In this document: positions 31,581 through 40,473 of the stretch, piece after piece
Position numbering within the stretch: position 1 is the first letter of the stretch
Layout: every line of letters starts with the position of its first letter
Assembly (NCBI GenBank): GCA_046153505.1
Contig: JBJXDT010000019.1
Location: 1-42,953, forward strand
DNA length: 42,953 nucleotides
From: JBJXDT01 sp046153505
GTDB taxonomy: Bacteria > Pseudomonadota > Gammaproteobacteria > Burkholderiales > Methylophilaceae
Reading direction: 5' to 3'
The notes under the pieces: generated by a model
What the model was told of the DNA's origin: nothing
Database searches by the model: none
What the model saw: only the letters and a program-made list of their open reading frames with translations
Program-made: the position numbers and the translations under genes

Positions 31581-32327
31581 TTAGCGTTTTCCACCGGAGA
31601 CAAATAGCGTTTCACCAGTAATATATGCGGAGTCTTGTGAAGCAAGGAATACTGCAGCGGGCGCAATATCCTCAGGCTGTCCAATACGAGCTAGTGGCGT
31701 GATAGAAGCCATATATTCACTATTGGCTATAAAACCAGTATTGTGTAGGCCTTCAGTTTCCACCATTCCCGGGTTAATTGAGTTTATGCGTATCTTACGA
31801 GGTGCCAACTCTTTGGCCAGTGAACGAGTAATAGCATCTACTGCTGCTTTGGTTGCACTATAAACTGATAATCCTTCCAATCCCATCGTACTGACTACCG
31901 AGCTTATATTGACAATGCTGCCACCTGCAGGGCTGAAATGTTTAACTGCCTCTTGAGTGCTCAATATCAGGCCAAGCACATTCAGATTCATTTGTTTGTG
32001 AAAATGCTCTTCAGTAATATCTTCTAATGGCGCTGGATTGTATATACCTGCGTTGTTCACCAAAATATCAATTGCGCCGAAGGCGTTTATTGCAGCGGTG
32101 AATAAGCGTTCGATATCGGCTTTTTTAGATACATCGGCTTTTACTGCCACGGCTTTGCCGCCGGCGCGTACAATTTCAGCGACAACTTGATCAGCCCCGC
32201 TTTGGCTGGAAGCGTAATTGACGACAACAGATGCACCTTCTGCTGCTAAATGCTTCGCGATTGCAGCGCCTATGCCTTTTGATGCACCTGTGACTACCGC
32301 TACCTTATTTTTCAATTTATTACTCAT
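31581..32327 (-). CDS. SDR-family oxidoreductase (FabG-like)
   Basis: A 248-aa NAD(P)H-dependent short-chain dehydrogenase. The cofactor loop is TGASKGIG (residues 13-20), NNAG lies near 90, the catalytic serine near 143 (NISSVVS), and YSATK near 157-161. The N-terminal VVNYASS following strand 2 suggests NADPH. The C-terminus lacks anything that names a substrate. Expression probably depends on the divergent LysR regulator. Confidence 0.88.
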   Translation of the reverse strand: MSNKLKNKVAVVTGASKGIGAAIAKHLAAEGASVVVNYASSQSGADQVVAEIVRAGGKAVAVKADVSKKADIERLFTAAINAFGAIDILVNNAGIYNPAPLEDITEEHFHKQMNLNVLGLILSTQEAVKHFSPAGGSIVNISSVVSTMGLEGLSVYSATKAAVDAITRSLAKELAPRKIRINSINPGMVETEGLHNTGFIANSEYMASITPLARIGQPEDIAPAAVFLASQDSAYITGETLFVSGGKR

Positions 32328-32384
32328 GATAAGTCTCCTAAATAAATATTAATTTCAATAAATGAACGTTTTGTAACGTTGAAG

Positions 32385-32454
32385 CCAGTATATTGTCATT
32401 ATTTAATAAGATAAATAAGGTAAAATTAGATATACTGTATTAATTTACTGGACA
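32385..32454. promoter_or_regulatory. Candidate LysR operator region
   Basis: cagtatat (32386-32393) and atatactg (32429-32436) are inverse copies within the 142-bp SDR-LysR intergenic region. Two aacgtt palindromes lie 4 bp apart at about 32365-32380. Partial dyads of this kind are typical for LysR regulators acting on a divergent gene. The binding sites are not proven. Confidence 0.35.
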
Positions 32455-32469
32455 ATAGATCGGAGATTA

Positions 32470-33402
32470 ATGTTGGATAGGTTTGAGACTATGCTGGCTT
32501 TTACCCGAGTAGCTGAACTTCATAGCTTTACCAAGGCAGCTATCTCTTTAAATATGCCTAAGGCAACACTGTCTGCACAAGTGGCACATTTAGAAAAACG
32601 TCTTAATGTAAAACTGTTACATCGCACCACTCGGCAGGTGAGCTTAACTACAGACGGCATCGTTTATTATGAGCGTGCCTTGCGATTGCTGAGTGATTTA
32701 GAAGAAACTGAGTCAGCTGTAAGTCAGTCCAATTTGTCATATCGGGGCAGGTTGCGGGTAGATACTTCTGGCACTTTAGGACGTCAGATTATATTGCCCG
32801 CACTGAATGATTTTTTTAAACGCTATCCCGAGATAGATTTAGAGTTGGGTTGCACTGACCGACCCGTAGATTTGTTACAAGAAGGCATCGATTGCGCCAT
32901 CCGCGGCGGCATGCCGATCGATGAATCTTTGGTTGCCAGAAAACTAGTGCAAACACGTCCAGTCACTTGTGCAACACCAACTTATCTTGAGCAGCATGGA
33001 ACACCGCAAGTATTAGATGATTTGAAAGCTCATTTAATGGTGAATTATCTATCGCCAAGAACAGGTAAAGTCATGGGATTTAATTACGTGCAAGGTAATG
33101 AAACAATCGAAATACACGGTCAAAGACGCATCGCCATTAACGATGTGGATGCTTGTGTGAACGCTGCCTTAGCGGATATTGGCATTGTACAATTACCGTT
33201 CTTTAGCGCTAGAAACCATATACAGTCGGGCAAGTTAGTGCGCGTGTTGGCTAACTTTCAGACTGAAATTGCGACTGTTTATGTGGTGTATTTGCAGAAT
33301 CGACACTTATCGGCCAATGTTCGCGCTTTTATCGACTGGGTTGCTGTGTTATTTGCAAAAGAACAGCAAAATTATTTCGATTGTTGCCCAGAAACCAAAT
33401 AG
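32470..33402 (+). CDS. LysR-family transcriptional regulator
   Basis: A 310-aa regulator with an N-terminal winged helix-turn-helix (residues 4-63; FTRVAELHSFTKAAISLNMPKATLSAQVAHLEKRL) and a C-terminal periplasmic-binding-protein-like effector domain (about 90-300). It resembles the CrgA/DmlR branch. GGAG precedes the ATG. The divergent SDR gene is the probable target. The coinducer is unknown. Confidence 0.93.
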   Translation: MLDRFETMLAFTRVAELHSFTKAAISLNMPKATLSAQVAHLEKRLNVKLLHRTTRQVSLTTDGIVYYERALRLLSDLEETESAVSQSNLSYRGRLRVDTSGTLGRQIILPALNDFFKRYPEIDLELGCTDRPVDLLQEGIDCAIRGGMPIDESLVARKLVQTRPVTCATPTYLEQHGTPQVLDDLKAHLMVNYLSPRTGKVMGFNYVQGNETIEIHGQRRIAINDVDACVNAALADIGIVQLPFFSARNHIQSGKLVRVLANFQTEIATVYVVYLQNRHLSANVRAFIDWVAVLFAKEQQNYFDCCPETK

Positions 33403-33427
33403 CTTATTGTTGGTTTGAAGTTCAAAA

Positions 33428-34258
33428 TTAACTTGCACGGGCTAACTGAAGCCAGGTTTTGGGCGTAAGGCCTATTTTCGCTTTAAATATTCGAGAGAAA
33501 ACAACCGCGCCGCTATAACCCACCTCATTTGCCACTATTCCAATTGGCTTGCCCTTTTTTAGTAAGGTCTGCGCTAAACCAATTCGCCATTTTGTCAGAT
33601 GATCTATAGGCGTCGTACCAACCACCTCCCTAAAATGCACGGCAAATCTTGCGCGTGACATACCCGCTTTATCTGCAAGCGCTTCTAAGGACCAGTTTAA
33701 GCTTGGTTCGTTATGCATGGCTGTGAGTGCTTTTGCTAATCGTTTGTCTGCCAGTCCAGCGATTAGGCCAACATTGGTTTGATTGTTATCTAAAATATGT
33801 CGTAAAAGTTGTATCAGCAGGTATTCGAAAAGCCTATCTATTGAAGCTTGGCGGCCTGAATGTGCTTGTTCCGCTTCATTAAATAACAGCTCTAACGTGC
33901 TTGCTAATTGCGGCAAATTATTGAGTGGCATGAGTAGCACAGCGGGCAAGGCTTCAGCCAAAATGTTGTTATATCCGTCGCCCAAATCAATCGTTGCGCA
34001 AGTCAGGTCTGCTTCCCCATCTCCATTAAATTCAAAGCGATGTTTTGCAGGCCGCGGGTAAAGTAATAAGCTCGGTTCAGAAATGATAAGTGGTGCATGT
34101 TTAACAGAATGCGCTATTACCGTTCCACGACGAATGAGGTGTAAAAAACCACCAATTAAATTATCTTCAAAATCAATGTTTTTGCAAAGTGTGCCAGTAA
34201 AGAACATATGCGCACTTAAGCCATGTTGATTGAAAAATGCAGATAAGCGATCGTCCAT
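33428..34258 (-). CDS. AraC-family transcriptional regulator with cupin-like N-domain
   Basis: A 276-aa regulator. The N-terminal half (about 1-160) is a cupin-like sensing domain, and the C-terminal half holds two helix-turn-helix motifs (LEALADKAGMSRARFAVHFREVVGTTPIDHL; VANEVGYSGAVVFSRIFKAKIG). It diverges from the P460 gene across a 110-bp region carrying repeated heptamers, so control of the P460 operon is probable. Confidence 0.93.
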   Translation of the reverse strand: MDDRLSAFFNQHGLSAHMFFTGTLCKNIDFEDNLIGGFLHLIRRGTVIAHSVKHAPLIISEPSLLLYPRPAKHRFEFNGDGEADLTCATIDLGDGYNNILAEALPAVLLMPLNNLPQLASTLELLFNEAEQAHSGRQASIDRLFEYLLIQLLRHILDNNQTNVGLIAGLADKRLAKALTAMHNEPSLNWSLEALADKAGMSRARFAVHFREVVGTTPIDHLTKWRIGLAQTLLKKGKPIGIVANEVGYSGAVVFSRIFKAKIGLTPKTWLQLARAS

Positions 34259-34260
34259 TC

Positions 34261-34380
34261 TGATACTAACTGTTAGTTAATTGAGATTAAATAGTATCAT
34301 GAGTATCAAAAAATGGAAGAAGATTCGGTTATGCAATTTTGCATGGAAATTAAATAAAGGAGATTGAAATGTTTGATACT
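34261..34380. promoter_or_regulatory. Four heptamer repeats and promoter between araC-like and P460 genes
   Basis: TGATACT occurs at 34261-34267 and 34374-34380. Its inverse AGTATCA occurs at 34293-34299 and 34302-34308, the latter two in tandem 9 bp apart. TTGAGA (34281) and TATCAA (34304-34309) with 17 bp between form a probable P460 promoter, overlapped by the tandem pair. ACTAAC-T-GTTAGT at 34264-34276 is a perfect dyad. Confidence 0.5.
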
Positions 34381-35037
34381 GAAACGATAGATTTTTATAA
34401 CGAAACAAGCAATAGATTGAGCTTTATAAAAAAATTGACCATGGCTACTTCTCTGGCGATCGTGTTGAATGTAGCGCCTGCTGCAGTAAAAGTGGTCAAT
34501 GCCGGCGAAATGAAGATGGAAGCCAGCGCTGCTGTGTTTAATAAAGACGGCAGTTTAAAGCGCCCCACGGGTTACCGCGAATGGATCTATGTGGGTACGC
34601 CGCTTACTCCCAATGATATGAACGATGGTAAGGCAGCATTTCCAGAGTTTCATAATGTTTATATTGATCCTGCTAGCTGGACTTATTGGAAAAAGAATGG
34701 CGAGTTTCGTGATGGCACCATTTTAGTGAAAGAACTAGTGAGTGTAGGTAGTAAATCAGCAGCTTCTGGCAAAGGTTATTTTGAGGGTGAGTTTCTTGGG
34801 TTAGAGGCCACTGTTAAGGATAAAAAACACTTTGCAAGTGCTCCTGGAAATTGGGCTTATTTTAGGTTTACAAACGAAGACTTCAAAGGTTTAAAAAGTA
34901 ATGCGACTGCACAACCAGTTGCAAGTTGTTCTTCTTGTCATCAGCCAAATGCCCAGCAAGATTTCGTGTTTACTCAGTATTACCCTGTATTAAGAGCAGG
35001 CAAAGCATCTGGCCAGATTGGATCAGGCGGTCTATAA
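34369..35037 (+). CDS. Cytochrome P460-family protein
   Basis: A 222-aa c-type heme protein with an N-terminal signal or membrane anchor (about residues 18-46). The beta-sheet P460 domain runs from GYREWIYVGTPLTPND to the heme site CSSCH (Cys187, Cys190, His191). The lysine in GTILVKELV is the likely cross-linking residue. Family members oxidise hydroxylamine or bind nitric oxide; this organism shows no ammonia-oxidation genes here, so detoxification is more plausible. AAGGAG precedes the ATG. A DsrE-like gene follows after 59 nt. Confidence 0.88.
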   Translation: MFDTETIDFYNETSNRLSFIKKLTMATSLAIVLNVAPAAVKVVNAGEMKMEASAAVFNKDGSLKRPTGYREWIYVGTPLTPNDMNDGKAAFPEFHNVYIDPASWTYWKKNGEFRDGTILVKELVSVGSKSAASGKGYFEGEFLGLEATVKDKKHFASAPGNWAYFRFTNEDFKGLKSNATAQPVASCSSCHQPNAQQDFVFTQYYPVLRAGKASGQIGSGGL

Positions 35038-35096
35038 GTTGGATCTGAATTTAAGTCAAAAAATTAGCAATTTAAATATTAATTTAGGAGATAAAA

Positions 35097-35456
35097 ATGA
35101 GCAATAAAATCGCAATAATCGTATTAGCAGATTCAAATTCTGATGAAGGTTTGGGTCGAATAGTAAACGCACTTGCTGCGGCTGGTGAGTACAATAAAGC
35201 AGGTGATGAAGTTCGCATTGTGTTTACTGGCACCGGCACTAAATGGCCAACCAGCTTAGTAAAACCAGATCATCCTGCGCATGGGTTATACGAAGATGTT
35301 AAAGACTTGGTGGATGGTGCTTGCGGATTTTGTGCAAATGCATTTGGACAAACTGATGCAATGAAACAGTATTCGATAAAATTGCTTGCAGACAGCGGCC
35401 CTTTTATGAGTTATCGCCAATTTACACAAGCAGGTTATCAAATTCTAACCTTTTAA
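35097..35456 (+). CDS. DsrE-family protein
   Basis: A 119-aa cytoplasmic alpha/beta protein of the DsrE/DsrF-like fold. It begins with NKIAIIVLADSNSDEGLGRIVNALAAAGEY and has two cysteines in GACGFCANAFG (about residues 77-87), the position of the active-site cysteine in sulfur-relay DsrE proteins. There is no TusBCD or Dsr context, so sulfur relay is not shown. AGGAG precedes the ATG. It is in operon with P460, and a strong terminator follows. Confidence 0.83.
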   Translation: MSNKIAIIVLADSNSDEGLGRIVNALAAAGEYNKAGDEVRIVFTGTGTKWPTSLVKPDHPAHGLYEDVKDLVDGACGFCANAFGQTDAMKQYSIKLLADSGPFMSYRQFTQAGYQILTF

Positions 35457-35473
35457 TATTGTATTTTTATATA

Positions 35474-35506
35474 AATTAAACCAGCTAAATGCTGGTTTAA
35501 TTTTTT
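35474..35506 (+). terminator. Terminator of the P460-DsrE operon
   Basis: aattaaaccagc pairs perfectly with gctggtttaatt over a 5-nt loop, followed by TTTT. The 470-bp gap from here to 35928 otherwise holds only one doubtful small ORF (35655). Confidence 0.85.
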
Positions 35507-35654
35507 CTACGAGAACAATAGGCAACTCGAACATTAATAGTTTGCTACTGGCCTAACCTAGAATACTCTTAACTCAGTCATATCGACTCAGAAGAGACAA
35601 TCATAATAATAAAGATTCACCTCAATTAATGAATTGCCCCCATATTTGGGTACG

Positions 35655-35873
35655 ATGCTTCCCCCAATCCAAGCTAATGTTTCAATAGAAAATGAACAAC
35701 TGATAACGTATCCCTATGATTTCATATACCTTTTACAGATGAAAGATGAAAATCTTGCTAGAAAAACGATTGGCACACTTGTTGCGTACTTTAGATTATC
35801 GCAGATAGCCCATGATAGGGTTTTTCTGTATTACAAACATGAAGCAGGCATGGTGACTTCTCATCAAGTTTAG
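35655..35873 (+). CDS. Doubtful small ORF, unknown
   Basis: A 72-codon frame from ATG 35655 (TTG 35634 is also open). It encodes a mildly hydrophobic, tyrosine-containing sequence with no motif I recognise and no clear Shine-Dalgarno. It is the only sizeable frame in the DsrE to oxidase gap. It may be a small gene or chance. Confidence 0.25.
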   Translation: MLPPIQANVSIENEQLITYPYDFIYLLQMKDENLARKTIGTLVAYFRLSQIAHDRVFLYYKHEAGMVTSHQV

Positions 35874-35928
35874 TTTAGATGAACTGCAAAAACCTCTACT
35901 TTGATTATCTTCGCAAAGGAATTAAAAA

Positions 35929-37782
35929 TTGAACTCACGTGAAAAACTAATCCAGCGGACGATGGATGTTCAGCGGGAAATCACAAAGGAAGGATTGAAA
36001 CGCCGTGACTTGATGAAAATGGGTTTACTCAGCGCCACTACTGGTATGTTGTTGCCGATTCCTGGCCTAAGCCTTCGCGCCGCGTTAGCGAGTAGTAGTT
36101 GCCCTGTACCTGGTAAAGACATGATCAGCCCCCCCACTCGTCCATGGGTGGAAGAAATGCCTCGTCTAGAAGAAAAGCAGGTCGTGTTAGGCAATGATCC
36201 AGCGAATATCAGCCATGGTAATGGTGGAGGCGCACCCGGACGGGACCCTGTCGGCACCTTGACAGGCGGAGATTCAAAAATACTCTTGAAGCAAAATTTT
36301 CCTGAATTGTTTCTTCCTTTTCCTGCCGGCGCTACCCCTGATGGTTTATCACACCAGGCTTGGGACAGGTTTCCTCCAAAGCAATGGTATGAAATGCATG
36401 TAAAACAATTTAACCATGTTTGGCATCAGGACATGCCGGCTGGAAGTGCAGGTCAACCTGCTTGGGGATTTGATGGGCAGTTCCCTGGACCGATGTTACG
36501 TACACGCTATGGCGTGTCACATTTCGTTCGTATCCATAATGACCTGCCTGAACAAAATCCAGGTTTTGGAATTAATCAAATCAGTACCCATTTGCACAAT
36601 GCCCATTCGCCCGCAGAGAGCGATGGCAACCCCCTTTTCACGAACTATTCGGGTCATTACTACGATTATCATTATCCGAACGTCTACGCAGGTGTCAATC
36701 AATATGGTGGTATAGGCGATCCTCGGGAAGCGCTCGGAACCATGTTCTATCATGACCACCAGCTCGACTTCACAGCGCAAAATGTCTATGCCGGATTGGC
36801 TGGAATGAATTGCATCTATGATGACGTAGACAGCGGTGATCCAGATGAGGAAAAAGGTTTGCGTCTACCGTGTGGTGCCAACTTTGAATTCGATGTAGGT
36901 TTAGTGTTCCATGACCGGCAGTTTGATACCCATGGTGTGGATTTCTTCCCCTTAACTTGTTTTGACGGTGCTATCGGCGACAAGATGACAGTAAACGGCA
37001 AAATACAACCTTACTTTCCTGTGAAACGCCGCAAGTACCGCTTTAGAATGTGTAACCTCGGTCCTTCACGGCTAAATCAGTGGTTTTTGCATGATGAGAA
37101 AACCCGTAAATATCTCCCATTTACGGTGATTGCAAATGACGGCAACCTGTTGCCAGCACCCATCCAGGTGCCAAGCTTGCACCAGGATGTTGCTGAGCGC
37201 TTAGATATCATCATCGATTTTTCTAAGTATCAATCTGGACAGGAATTTATTCTGTACAACCGCGCAGAACAGCGTAGCGGTCGTGGAGCCACCGGCAACT
37301 TGCTCAGCCCAGGCTTCGCAGTTTTGAAATTCATCGTGACATCAGATATCGTCGCAGACAATAGTGTCATCCCAGCATCACTTCGTGAGTTGCCTGACAT
37401 CAAACAGCCAGTAGCGAAAAAGCGTGTCTGGAAGTTTGATCGTAGTGGCGGCGAGTGGACCGTCAATGGTCAACCTTACAACCGGGATTACATGAACGCA
37501 ATTATTCCAGAAGGTACAGCGGAACAATGGACGCTCATCAATGGCGGCGGTTCTTGGACGCACCCAGTTCACTCCCATTTCGAGGAGTGCCGAATACTTA
37601 GTTACAACCGTGTAGCACCGCCTCTAATTGCCTCCGGACGTAAGGACATGATTAGCCTAGAACCGAATGCACAAGCGGAAGTCTATATGCGTTTCCGAGA
37701 CTTCAAGGGGCATTATGTCATGCACTGTCATAACGTGGTGCACGAAGATCACGCCATGATGATTAACTTTAAGGTTGTTTAA
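35929..37782 (+). CDS. Multicopper oxidase, bilirubin oxidase/CotA-like, Tat-exported
   Basis: A 617-aa blue copper oxidase that couples substrate oxidation to reduction of oxygen to water. The start is TTG with AAGGA 8 nt upstream. A twin-arginine signal KRRDLMKMGLLSATTGMLL lies near residues 24-42, so it is exported folded. All four copper motifs are present: HLH (about 221), HDH (about 275), HPVHSH (about 545) and HCHNVVHEDHAMM (about 599), including the axial Met of a high-potential type 1 site. Metal or phenolic substrates are possible; unknown. It stands alone, after the P460-DsrE terminator. Confidence 0.9.
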   Translation: MNSREKLIQRTMDVQREITKEGLKRRDLMKMGLLSATTGMLLPIPGLSLRAALASSSCPVPGKDMISPPTRPWVEEMPRLEEKQVVLGNDPANISHGNGGGAPGRDPVGTLTGGDSKILLKQNFPELFLPFPAGATPDGLSHQAWDRFPPKQWYEMHVKQFNHVWHQDMPAGSAGQPAWGFDGQFPGPMLRTRYGVSHFVRIHNDLPEQNPGFGINQISTHLHNAHSPAESDGNPLFTNYSGHYYDYHYPNVYAGVNQYGGIGDPREALGTMFYHDHQLDFTAQNVYAGLAGMNCIYDDVDSGDPDEEKGLRLPCGANFEFDVGLVFHDRQFDTHGVDFFPLTCFDGAIGDKMTVNGKIQPYFPVKRRKYRFRMCNLGPSRLNQWFLHDEKTRKYLPFTVIANDGNLLPAPIQVPSLHQDVAERLDIIIDFSKYQSGQEFILYNRAEQRSGRGATGNLLSPGFAVLKFIVTSDIVADNSVIPASLRELPDIKQPVAKKRVWKFDRSGGEWTVNGQPYNRDYMNAIIPEGTAEQWTLINGGGSWTHPVHSHFEECRILSYNRVAPPLIASGRKDMISLEPNAQAEVYMRFRDFKGHYVMHCHNVVHEDHAMMINFKVV

Positions 37783-37808
37783 TTTGTTCTAATGATTCGT
37801 AAAAAATT

Positions 37809-37830
37809 TAGAGGGGACGAATGCCCTCTA
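37809..37830 (+). terminator. Weak hairpin after the multicopper oxidase gene
   Basis: tagaggg (37809-37815) pairs with ccctcta (37824-37830), followed by ttaaattt. It is the only terminator candidate in 37783-37949. Confidence 0.4.
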
Positions 37831-37949
37831 TTAAATTTAATTAAGTAATTAGATAGGTTTTGATCGATAGTAGCCATGTATAACAATGGGATAATTTCAA
37901 CCCAGTGCCCACCTTCATCATATCGGGCGCCCAAATACTACTAAATAGA

Positions 37950-38855
37950 CTAAAGCAAAATTAAAAAGTAGTGGTCTATGACTAAAGCTGCAAAAAGTAG
38001 CATTAAATACAGAATCGAAAATTTAAACATGCGCTTGGCTAAATCGTCTGAGTATTTTTTATACAGGCCAATCGCATAAGCCATAAAAATTCCATCCAGC
38101 ACAATGATGGCAGCTAGGTAAATTAGGCCACTCATGCGCATCGCAAAAGGCAGCAAAGTAACTGCACTTAAAATGATGGTATAAAAAAGAATATGCAATA
38201 AGGTAAAGGCTTCACCATGTGTCACTGGCAACATCGGCAAACCAGATTTCGCATATTCTTCGCGACGATATAATGCGAGTGCCCAAAAATGTGGCGGCGT
38301 CCAGGCAAAAATGATTAACACGAGCACCCAAGCCTGCGCTGGTACATCGCCAGTTACCGCCGCCCAGCCTAGCGCTGGTGGCATTGCCCCAGAAAGTCCG
38401 CCAATGACGATATTAAGCGGTGTTGCAGGCTTTAAAAACACTGTATAAATAATTGCGTAGCCAATAAACGTGGCGAAAGTTAGCCACATGGTGAGCGGGT
38501 TCACATAAAAATACAAAATCCCAAGACCTACTAGAGCCAGCACCGAGGAAAATAACAAGGTTTGTTTTGATGTCATTTGCCCTGTTGGTAGAGGACGGCC
38601 ACGGGTGCGAGCCATTTTTGCATCAATTTTTTGCTCAACCAAATGATTGAAAGCAGCTGCTGCGCCAGATGACATGCCGATACCCACGGTTGCTGCGATC
38701 AGAATATCCAGTGGAACCATCCCTGGGGTGGCCAAAAACATGCCAATAATAGCGGTAAATACAATCAGCGCAGTAACGCGCGGCTTGGTAAGTGCTAGGC
38801 AGTTACCAAAATGAGCAGTAACAGCTTGTGTATTAAATTCGGAAATCGTACTCAT
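37950..38855 (-). CDS. ctaB: Protoheme IX farnesyltransferase (heme O synthase)
   Basis: Adds a farnesyl group to heme B to make heme O for the terminal oxidase. 301 aa with nine membrane helices of the UbiA family. The prenyl-diphosphate site NHLVEQKIDAKMARTRGRPLP (about residue 69) is intact. It follows ctaA by 13 nt and is the last gene of the cta unit. Confidence 0.97.
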   Translation of the reverse strand: MSTISEFNTQAVTAHFGNCLALTKPRVTALIVFTAIIGMFLATPGMVPLDILIAATVGIGMSSGAAAAFNHLVEQKIDAKMARTRGRPLPTGQMTSKQTLLFSSVLALVGLGILYFYVNPLTMWLTFATFIGYAIIYTVFLKPATPLNIVIGGLSGAMPPALGWAAVTGDVPAQAWVLVLIIFAWTPPHFWALALYRREEYAKSGLPMLPVTHGEAFTLLHILFYTIILSAVTLLPFAMRMSGLIYLAAIIVLDGIFMAYAIGLYKKYSDDLAKRMFKFSILYLMLLFAALVIDHYFLILL

Positions 38856-38868
38856 AGCGTACCTTAAT

Positions 38869-39864
38869 TTATTTGTTCTGCGCTGTGATTTTTGAGTTTA
38901 GCACCACGATTGTTATCAACAGCAATGCGGCGACCATGTTATGCGCCACTGCTAATACCAAGGGCAAATGCAACACAAGATTTGCAATGCCTAAACCCAC
39001 CTGTACCACTAGCAATAGCAACATTATACTAGCTAATTTGCTTAATTGTGGCTGACGTAACAAGCACAAACCTAGCGTGCCCAAATAAAGAAACGTGATT
39101 AAAGCACCAATGCGATGTGTCCATTGAATTGCGACGAATGCGCTTATCTCTAGTGGTTTTCCAGCAGCATCTACACCCAATTCACGCACCCAATGGAAAG
39201 CATTAGCAAAATCCATATCTGGCACCCAAGCACCGTGGCATGTTGGAAAATCAGTACAGGCAAGAGCCGCGTAGTTTGTGCTTGTCCAGCCTCCCAGAAA
39301 AATTTGTATCAATAAAATTACCAGTGTGCCTCGCACAAGAAAACGCATATTTTTAGAAGTCAGATAATTTTCTGAAATCATGCCCCAATGTCGATGCGTT
39401 ATCCAAGTTAGAATTGCTAACGTGCTCATGCCGCCCATTAAATGTGCGGTCACAATGGCGGGTTTGAGCAGCAATGTTACCGTCCACATACCGAGCATGC
39501 CCTGAAACACCACCAATCCGACCAGCGCAGTTGGTAGCCATGGCGTGACTTTAATTAGATTTCGTTTACGCCATGCTGCCACAAAAATCGCTAAAATAAA
39601 TATACCGAGCGAAGTAGCTAAATAGCGATGAATCATCTCTTTCCATGCTTTTGAGGCTTCTATCGGTTTATCTGGAAACGAATTTTCAGCATGCATAATT
39701 GCTTCACTGCTTTGTGGCACAGTTAAAGTACCATAACAGCCAGGCCAATCTGGGCAACCAAGACCTGCATCAGAAAGTCGCACATATGCGCCTAAAACAA
39801 CAACGCATAATGTAATTATTGTTGCAATTAAAATCAGTCTTTTAAATATCGTTATTTCACTCAT
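38869..39864 (-). CDS. ctaA: Heme A synthase
   Basis: Oxidises the C8 methyl of heme O to a formyl group, giving heme A. 331 aa with eight membrane helices in two related halves. Conserved pieces are GAYVRLSDAGLGCPDWPGCYG, HRYLATSLG, HLMGGMSTLAILTW, LACTDFPTCHG and WTHRIGALITF, including heme histidines and the two cysteine pairs. ATG 39864 comes 2 nt after the stop of the SCO-like gene, whose end supplies the ribosome site. Confidence 0.97.
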   Translation of the reverse strand: MSEITIFKRLILIATIITLCVVVLGAYVRLSDAGLGCPDWPGCYGTLTVPQSSEAIMHAENSFPDKPIEASKAWKEMIHRYLATSLGIFILAIFVAAWRKRNLIKVTPWLPTALVGLVVFQGMLGMWTVTLLLKPAIVTAHLMGGMSTLAILTWITHRHWGMISENYLTSKNMRFLVRGTLVILLIQIFLGGWTSTNYAALACTDFPTCHGAWVPDMDFANAFHWVRELGVDAAGKPLEISAFVAIQWTHRIGALITFLYLGTLGLCLLRQPQLSKLASIMLLLLVVQVGLGIANLVLHLPLVLAVAHNMVAALLLITIVVLNSKITAQNK

Positions 39865-39866
39865 CT

Positions 39867-40457
39867 TTAACCCGCCCAAGAGTTTTTAAGCAATCGAACA
39901 AAATCACCACGCAAGCCTTTTGGTTCAAAGTTCCGAGGATATTGCATCATTAAATTACCAAGCGGATCTACTAGATAGATGTTTTGCGGTTTAGCTAACG
40001 TTTCTAATTTGTTGGCGAATTGATTATAGGCGTCGCCATCGCCAGCTATAATAAGTAAATCTGGGTTATTTTTTTGCAAATCAGCAATTGCATCTGCGTT
40101 TACCGTACCTAAAAGTAACAAGACTTGCTGTACACGCTTAGTATCTTTATCTAATGAAAGGCGCACGTTACCCAACAAGTGAGTTGTAGCTTGGCATGTC
40201 ACATCACAATTGGTTCGCTCAACCATAATAATATTCCACTTTTTTTGCCAGTTGATTGGTTTGCCTTGTACGTTTTGCAAGGCAGGAATTGTAAGGCTGA
40301 CTGGCGGCGTGATAAGCGCACCATAGCTTTTACCGCCAGGACGGACATTTAACAAATGCAAAGTGGCTGCTATTGTAAATGGCAACACAAAAATGACAGC
40401 TAGCAGTAATAAAGTTTTTCTGCCACCACCTAGTTTAGGATTATTTAGTTCTGACAT
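39867..40457 (-). CDS. SCO-like/thioredoxin-fold cytochrome oxidase assembly protein
   Basis: A 196-aa protein with one N-terminal membrane helix (residues 15-36) and a periplasmic thioredoxin-like domain. The pair CDVTC (Cys84, Cys88) is the CxxxC copper site of SCO proteins. The third copper ligand of SCO1, a His after a VD, reads Pro here (VDPLGNLMMQYP). It lies between surf1 and ctaA, so a role in loading the CuA site or reducing it is likely. Signature differences mean it may not hold copper in the SCO manner. Confidence 0.78.
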   Translation of the reverse strand: MSELNNPKLGGGRKTLLLLAVIFVLPFTIAATLHLLNVRPGGKSYGALITPPVSLTIPALQNVQGKPINWQKKWNIIMVERTNCDVTCQATTHLLGNVRLSLDKDTKRVQQVLLLLGTVNADAIADLQKNNPDLLIIAGDGDAYNQFANKLETLAKPQNIYLVDPLGNLMMQYPRNFEPKGLRGDFVRLLKNSWAG

Positions 40458-40473
40458 TACTCTTAACGCTTTC

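Noticed and set aside
30639..37949. Genomic island inserted at tRNA-Arg
   Set aside because: No integrase and no repeat of the tRNA 3' end were seen, and the UDG gene next to it is housekeeping.
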